DNA from: Fusarium oxysporum f. sp. lycopersici 4287
Taxonomy: Eukaryota > Ascomycota > Sordariomycetes > Hypocreales > Nectriaceae
Length of the DNA: 64,000 nt
Direction of reading: 5' to 3'
NCBI RefSeq assembly: GCF_000149955.1
Contig: NC_030991.1
Location: forward strand, 2,535,462 to 2,599,461
Below are positions 58,102 to 64,000 of the stretch, one piece after another. Position 1 is the stretch's first letter. Each line of letters begins with the position of its first letter. A program made the translations under genes and the position numbers. Below the pieces are notes generated by a model. That model made no database searches. It was not told where the DNA came from and was given only the letters and a program-made list of their open reading frames with translations.

Positions 58102-60907
58102 ATGCCACCCATGTCACAAAAGGATACCTTCTTCCGCTCGGCGGATATGAGCCTGGTTCAGCTGTACATCTCTCACGAAATCGATCGGGAGGTTGTGATT
58201 GCGCTGGGTGAGCTTGGATTGTGCGAGTTTCGCGACGTAAGCCTACATGCTTATGCCATCTCCATGAAGACTACTTATGTGTCATCTCAGCTCAACAACG
58301 ATGTAAGCTCCTTTCGCCGACCTTTTACGCAAGAGGTCCGACGCCTTCATAACGTCGAACGACAGCTACGTACGTACCTCATTACAACCTCGGAGATCAT
58401 CCAGACTAATGGAAAAGTACGCAGGATACTTCCATGGACAGATAATAAAGGCCGGAATCAGGTTTCGGATATTTGACCTTGACAACAAGACTCCTGCGCA
58501 ACCCTCGACCCCGGAGATTGATCAACTCGTAGAGCGGAGCGAGAAGCTTGAGCGTCGCATTTCCGCACTGAGTGACAGCTACGAGGCACTCAAAGAACGT
58601 GAGCGAAACTTCACTGAATGGAGGTGCGTGCTGAGGGAGGCTGGTAGCGTTCTTGATCACACTTCCGCCAACCTCGAGCAGATTCGAGCCTCAACACACA
58701 ACAATGACACGCCATTGTCCTCCGGCATTCAGCAGTATCGAACTGCATCTCATGTCGAGAGGGGGATTTCCAGTATGAGAGTTGACTTCGTCGGTGGCGT
58801 CATCTCCAGGGACCGTGCTGCTGCCTTTGAGCGTATCCTTTGGCGAACTCTCCGTGGCAACCTGTACATGGAACAGTCTGAGATTCCGGATCCAATAACT
58901 GATTCGACCAACGAGGTCATTGGGAAGAATGTGTTTCTCATCCTCACTCGTGGCAATGAAATTATGGCAAAGGTCCGCAAGATCGCTGAAGCCATGGGAG
59001 CTAAAGTATACAAAATCGATGAGAGCAGCGACCTTCGACGCAACCAGCTTCACATAGTAAATAGCCGTCTCGAAGACGTCCAGAGTGTTCTTCAAAATAC
59101 CCAGGCTACTCTTGAGGAAGAGCTCAACCAAATTTCACAGTTTCTGTCTGTATGGATGGTGCTCATCGCAAAGGAGAAGGCTGTATATGCCACACTCAAC
59201 CTTTTCGCTTGTGACCCTGGCCACTGGGCCCGCATTGCTGAGTGCTGGTGTCCGACGAATAATTTGCACTTCATTAGGACTACTCTCCAGGACGTCGCCT
59301 GCCGAGCGGGCGTCCCCGTCCCGTCCACCGTCAGCAAAATTCGAACCAACGAGAGGCCACCTACTTATCTGAAAACTAATAAATTTACGGAAGGCTTCCA
59401 AACCATTGTTAATGCGTATGGCACGGCCACCTATCAGGAAGTTAATCCTGCACTATCTGTCATTGTCACTTTCCCTTTCCTTTTCGCTGTAATGTTTGGT
59501 GATTTTGGGCACGCTCTTATCTTGGTCTTTGCTGCGTTAGCCATGATCCATTGGGAGACGCCGCTAAAGAAGGTCACGTTCGAACTGTTCGCTATAATAT
59601 TCTTTGGCCGATACATTACACTAGTAATGGCCGTTTTCTCTTTGTTCACTGGTCTCATCTACAACGAAGCCTTTTCCAGGTCCATGCCCATCTTTGACAG
59701 CGCTTGGACGTTTAGAAAACCGGAGAGCTGGCCAGAAAAGAGGGTTATTTCTGGTACATTAAATGATCACGGCTACCACTATCCGTTCGGCCTAGATTGG
59801 GCATGGCATGGGACAGAAAACGAGCTTCTCTTCAGTAACAGCTACAAGATGAAGATGAGTATCATCCTTGGTTGGGCTCACATGACGTACTCGCTTTGTT
59901 TCTCCTACCTCAACGCGAGCCATCTCAAGAAGCCCATTGATATTTGGGGTAACTTCATTCCTAGAATGATATTTTTCCAGGTTTTCGTCGGTTACATCGT
60001 ATTTTGTATCGTCTATAAGTGGTCCGTGGACTGGCTCGGTACTGGTGCACAGCCTCCTAGCCTTCTAAACATGTTGATTAAAATGGTCCTGCAGCCTGGA
60101 ACTGTTGATGAGCGTTTATATGCTGGTCAAGAGTATGTCCAGGTTATTCTGCTGTTAATAAGTTTTGCCCAGATCCCAATTCTCCTTTTCCTCAAGCCCT
60201 TCTTTCTGTGGTGGAATCACAATTATCGTCGCTGTCAGGCTTACCGTGGCATCGGTGAAACCTCTCGTGTCAGCGTCCTCGACAGTGGTGATGAGAACGA
60301 GGCTTTGGTTAGTCGACACGGTGATAGCGTTGGTGATGATGGTGAAAGTGTTATGGCAAGCACTCAGGACATTGATGAAGATCATGACGAGTTTAAGTTG
60401 GGTGAGGTCATGATTCAACAAATCATCCACACTGTTGGTAAGCTGCCTTCTCATCTGGACTGGAGGCGACGTGAATGATAACCTTTACCTACACCTACAG
60501 AGTTTTGCTTAAACTGCGTCTCCCATACTGCTTCGTACTTACGTCTTTGGGCCTTATCGCTGGCCCACCGACAACTGAGCGTGGTTCTTTGGAACATGAC
60601 TCTAGGTCATGCTCTGAGCATGGAAGGCGCCCTTGGTGTCATTATGGTTGTTGTCAGCTTCTGCGTGTGGTTCTGCCTCAGTATGCTTAGCCCTTAATAT
60701 CACCGCCATGTGATGGACACTGACAAGTTTATAGCTATTGCCATTTTGGTGTGCATGGAGGGTACCAGTGCCATGTTGCACTCGCTAAGATTGGTTTGGG
60801 TTGAGTCCTTCTCCAAGTTCGCAGAGTTTGGGGGGTGGCCATTCGCGCCATTCTCATTCAACGACCTGTTAAAAGAGTCGGAAGAGTTGAAAGACTACGT
60901 GCAATGA
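58102..60907 (+). CDS. vph1: V-type proton ATPase subunit a (V0 sector), 859 aa
   Basis: Five exons join in frame: 58102-58236, 58291-58369, 58425-60437, 60501-60680 and 60735-60907. The N terminus [20 protein letters not shown] is the conserved start of Vph1/Stv1 proteins. The cytosolic half has coiled-coil-prone [20 protein letters not shown] and the [14 protein letters not shown] block. The membrane half includes [25 protein letters not shown] and [11 protein letters not shown]. Exon 4 holds [16 protein letters not shown] with the essential arginine for proton transfer. The last exon gives [16 protein letters not shown] and ends KDYVQ. The protein anchors the V0 ring in vacuolar or Golgi membranes. 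No lesion is seen. Because fungi usually have one essential copy, this one, amid transposon debris, may be a second, divergent copy. Confidence 0.93.
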
Positions 60908-61294
60908 ATGAATGAATATATTAACGAGGGATAATACTTCCCACCTTAAAGCATATGGCTGTGCCTGTTATAGTATAAGCAGCCGAAGGCACCATATACT
61001 CAACCTTGTCCACAGAGTTAAACAGAAAGACGTGTATAAAATCTCTTGATTTCTAGCTTTGGGTTATAGAAGACCAGATCCAACAGCTATTTCCCGTCTG
61101 TAGGTCCTCTTGAGCGGCCTAAAGCACCCAACATAAAGAGCTTGGAGTAGATGAGACGAACACGGCGGCATACAAAGCGTGATGATCTTATTTGTCTCAC
61201 AAAGGATATCGAAGGCGACTAAGTGCTGACTTCCATGTACGGTGAATCAATTAAGGATGGAGACCATTTTATCAGGTCCCCATATGCAAGCTTC
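60908..61294. other. 3' flank of the V-ATPase gene
   Basis: No feature recognised; probably contains the terminator. Confidence 0.35.
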
Positions 61295-61435
61295 GACATC
61301 GATCAACCAATCGATTTGATCGATTCGATTAATCGATTCGATTTCGATTTCGATCCATCAACTAGAGCCTTCCAGTTGATCGATATCGATCAACTATAAG
61401 TCGTGATTGATCGATTTGATCGTTGATCGCCAAAT
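61295..61435. repeat. GATCGATT palindrome cluster
   Basis: Within about 140 bp there are more than ten copies of ATCGAT or TTGATCGA in both orientations. The cluster lies left of a degraded hAT transposase and has the look of hAT subterminal repeats. Confidence 0.75.
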
Positions 61436-61679
61436 TCGTCGGGAATGTTAGGGTAGGTGTAATTATTTGTGGGGCTATTCCTTACTGCGCATCGGCCAGT
61501 ACCGTTGTAACCTTAACCTGATGCGTCATACAGCGTGACACAAGACAGACCCGTGTCCTTGGATGCTTGTCCAATGCTCTCTGCTTGAATATATTTAATT
61601 TAAGTAAACCTCATAGATTTGACACTTGCTAACGTGGTAGCCTATGGTCTAACCTCGAGTACTCTTTGTGGGTCTTAGT

Positions 61680-62460
61680 TATTACTGTACTGATATATCC
61701 TGGACTCTTTCGACGAAGAGGTAGAAGATGCTACTACCTTAATCCCACCGCCTTCTTCTGAGCTGTTAACTAGCTTGGCTTCGACTAAGTATGTACCTAG
61801 TAAGTTTCTAGACTATGAGGCTTGGACGATTGATAAATTCGAGTATTTCCCCGGCTTTATAATATGCCATGACCCTTCTCGGGAGCGGACTTGGTGGTGG
61901 TAATTCGGGTTTAGAATGAAGGATAATCGATTGCAACCTCATAAGATTGTATGGATATGCGAGAGGTGTTTTCTTTGTAATAGGCCGAAGACTATAAATT
62001 ATGTCTTTGTTGCTTCTACGGCAGGAGGTATTATCTGGCATCTGAGTAGGGAATATAAGGTCGTGGTTGGTGCCATCTCCCTGCGCCCTATCCCATGTTG
62101 CTCGACGATAAGCATTGACTTGTTAGCCGCCTTGTGGGAAAATGATCGGTCTAGGTTCTAGGAATGGAGGCATATAACGGAATCTACTCGACATGCTTCA
62201 CGCCGATCCTACGAATCCTCGAGATTAAACCCTTGTTAGCAATTCTCGTTTATTATTCGAACCGTGAACCAGCTGCTCCTGCTTGACTGGCTTAGGTACC
62301 ATAACCTCCCCTTCAATCTAGTAAACTCAGAGCGCTTCAGGCGACTCTTGCTCTACAATAACCCTTCTCTCCGGGAAGAGCAGATACCAAGTGACAGGAC
62401 TCTCGTGAGCCTTCTAACAAGTGAGTACAATCGAACTGTCTCCTCTAGATTGTAGTGTTG
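61680..62460 (+). pseudogene. hAT transposase N-terminal half, degenerate
   Basis: Frames give [14 protein letters not shown] followed by [15 protein letters not shown], a BED-like zinc finger. Then, after a shift and stops, [20 protein letters not shown] and [20 protein letters not shown], the segment that precedes the catalytic core in hAT transposases. No catalytic or hATC region is found downstream. Confidence 0.65.
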
Positions 62461-63304
62461 ATTGGCAACCGCCGCAGTGAGTTGCCTTGTCCAGTGATAT
62501 GTGCCGAACGTCTTCCTTCTTCTCTTTTCAATGGTGTAAACGCTTCTGTGTATAGGTTTACTGATATTACTTGTGAGAATCCATGGGCCAGGCTGCAGCA
62601 TGATCTCTGATTGCGGACGTCACCCATCAGTACAGGTTTGGGTGCGTAGTAGGCAAATCGCTCGATTATTAGTTCATTATTGGCCTCCTTCCATAGTGCT
62701 ATTCTCTTGTAGTCAACTACCGGTCATCAGTTGTTGGAGAAGATGATCACCTGGCTGGAGGAGCTTTGGGTCGTCGGGTACCGATTTTCCCCCTATCGTC
62801 GAGACACAGGAAACACTCAACATTGACTTGCTTGGTGGAAAGAAAAACCCTTTTAAATCTTCTTGATCGAGAACCCAAGGGATTAATCCGATGGTATCTC
62901 AGCCCGAAGGGCTCAGAAATATGGCCTACTCCTCTTCGATGACGCCACCGATATAGATATGCTCTTCAGTTCTCGTAAACGGCCGGCCAGTAACAGAACT
63001 GTCTCCCGAATAGTAACCAAGAATGACCAGCATCCATATCAGATACTCTCCAGGTAGAGGTTTGAATTTAGATACACAACGCAATTGAACTACTAGAGAC
63101 GAATCGAGAAGGGAAACCAGACTTCGGGAAATGTGTTGATGCCGAAAGGCCGCTTTAAGAATGACAGAGTTATGGCTGATTTCGTAATTGAGCTGGCTTA
63201 TCTTGTATTGAAAATCACATGGAGAGAGCGTACTTAAACTGGGAGCAAGCTAACATCGCGGAGTACTTATACATTTCACAATCACATATCAGGAATACAA
63301 TATA
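62461..63304. other. No gene recognised
   Basis: Short frames only; probably the continuation of the degenerate hAT and the flank of the repeated locus. Confidence 0.35.
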
Positions 63305-64000
63305 ATGCAGTCAAGGTTCAACCCCCCTGCGACATTGTCTCTGTAGTTGAGCCCCCAATAACTCCTGAGTTTCGCGGAAAACACTCTCCAGCGAGTGCTT
63401 GAAACCCCATGGCGGATTTCCAGGCTCGCCCTTGTGCAGAATCTCGAGCTCTCCCACGTATCACTCACGGTGACTCGGCACCCCGACTACGCATGCGTAG
63501 ATCTGACCGTCGCCGCCCTTGTATGTCACGACCTCCATTTGGTGCATTGGGTATAACACCCGCAGGTTCGCTGAGGGGTTAGAGCTTAGCAACCTAGCCT
63601 GGGAAAGCGGACGTACCCTCTATCAAGGTCTGCAAGGCTGCAGCCTCACTGTAAATGCTTGTTGTCATGAAGACGATGCGTTTATCTTTAGCTTTGAGGT
63701 GGAAGGTAAGTGGCCTCGTGTGGGCCGGTGGACAGCTCACTTGTTTATCCTGAGCTAGGAATATGGGGGGTTATTCAGCACCGTTTGATATGTCTAGCCT
63801 AGTCCGATGTGGTTACCCTTACTCCGCAGCGATATTCGGGCTTGGCCGACAGCCGACGTGGACGCCTTAAATCTTGACTTCGGTCAGTCATACTCATCTG
63901 AGATGTATGTTTCACTCACACTTGTGTTATACGATTGCTTTGGTGGAGATCAAGCCACTAATCTGTGAGCGACTCCAGGCTGGCGATCAATTCAATTCCA
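63305..64000 (-). repeat. Copy 2 of the duplicated locus, inverted relative to copy 1
   Basis: The reverse complement matches 1655-1943 plus 2720-3110, skipping exactly the hAT element of copy 1. The match continues to the window edge, so the full extent is unknown. Confidence 0.75.
63311..63670 (-). pseudogene. Second copy of the small hypothetical gene, one nonsense codon
   Basis: From ATG 63670 the first exon reads MTTSIYSEAAALQTLIEG and the intron position is the same as in copy 1. Exon 2 reads VLYPMHQMEVVTYKGGDGQI and so on, but a TGA replaces the Trp codon (SHRKWY in copy 1, SHRE-stop-Y here), a G-to-A change. The downstream frame is intact to LGAQLQRQCRRG, and its stop lies a few codons later than in copy 1 because of base changes. 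Confidence 0.8.

Larger units (their letters stand above)
61295..62800 (+). mobile_element. Degenerate hAT element (family D)
   Basis: A subterminal repeat cluster (61295-61435) is followed by the N-terminal half of a hAT transposase. I could not define the exact terminal repeats or a target duplication, so the limits are approximate. Confidence 0.55.

Overview
The window looks like a transposon-rich, accessory or subtelomere-like segment of a filamentous ascomycete genome (Pezizomycotina, most likely Sordariomycetes; a Fusarium-like hypocrealean fits best, but this is inference). The reasons are many short introns (about 45-75 nt, GT...AG), fungal families such as a CAP20/perilipin-like protein, a fungal-rhodopsin-domain membrane protein, a TAP-type hydrolase and pogo/Fot-like transposases, and repeat copies damaged mainly by C-to-T type changes as expected of repeat-induced point mutation (RIP).

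Layout. 1-3.1 kb: the C-terminal part of an unknown minus-strand gene, then one copy of a repeated locus carrying a 100-aa gene and a non-autonomous hAT element with a perfect 8-bp target duplication. 3.6-8.4 kb: one hAT remnant, a second hAT element joined to it, and the 3' end of a TAP-like hydrolase gene. 8.4-13.4 kb: almost gene-free. 13.4-19 kb: a rhodopsin-domain membrane protein, a Fot-like remnant, and a divergent pair of secreted-protein genes (a repeat protein with Lys-Arg processing sites and an M6-like metalloprotease with one premature stop). 20.6-32.4 kb: an F-box fragment, a nearly intact hAT element, two pogo-like elements, a MULE fragment, two short TIR elements, a membrane RING-H2 gene and a perfect hairpin. 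32.8-44.5 kb: a mostly single-copy block with a Nudix/IF-2B-like protein, a CoA-binding pseudogene, a methyltransferase, a frameshifted MFS transporter, the CAP20-like gene and a frameshifted zinc alcohol dehydrogenase. 45-52 kb: a complete Fot-like element with TIRs and TA duplication, a second copy of the RING-gene 5' region, an L-lactate-dehydrogenase-like gene and two members of an unknown repeat family. 54-64 kb: more transposase debris, a complete five-exon V-ATPase subunit a gene, a degenerate hAT, and an inverted second copy of the repeated locus from the left end.

The genes do not form one pathway. The main story is genome dynamics: several hAT families with different subterminal repeats, two pogo/Fot-like groups, element junctions without matching target duplications (suggesting recombination), and many otherwise normal genes that carry one or two lesions. 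The most interesting gene-level items are the Kex2-type repeat precursor next to the M6-like protease, the RING-H2 gene whose 5' region is duplicated 20 kb away, a lactate dehydrogenase lacking its usual active-site-loop arginine, and an apparently intact V-ATPase a-subunit gene surrounded by transposon debris.
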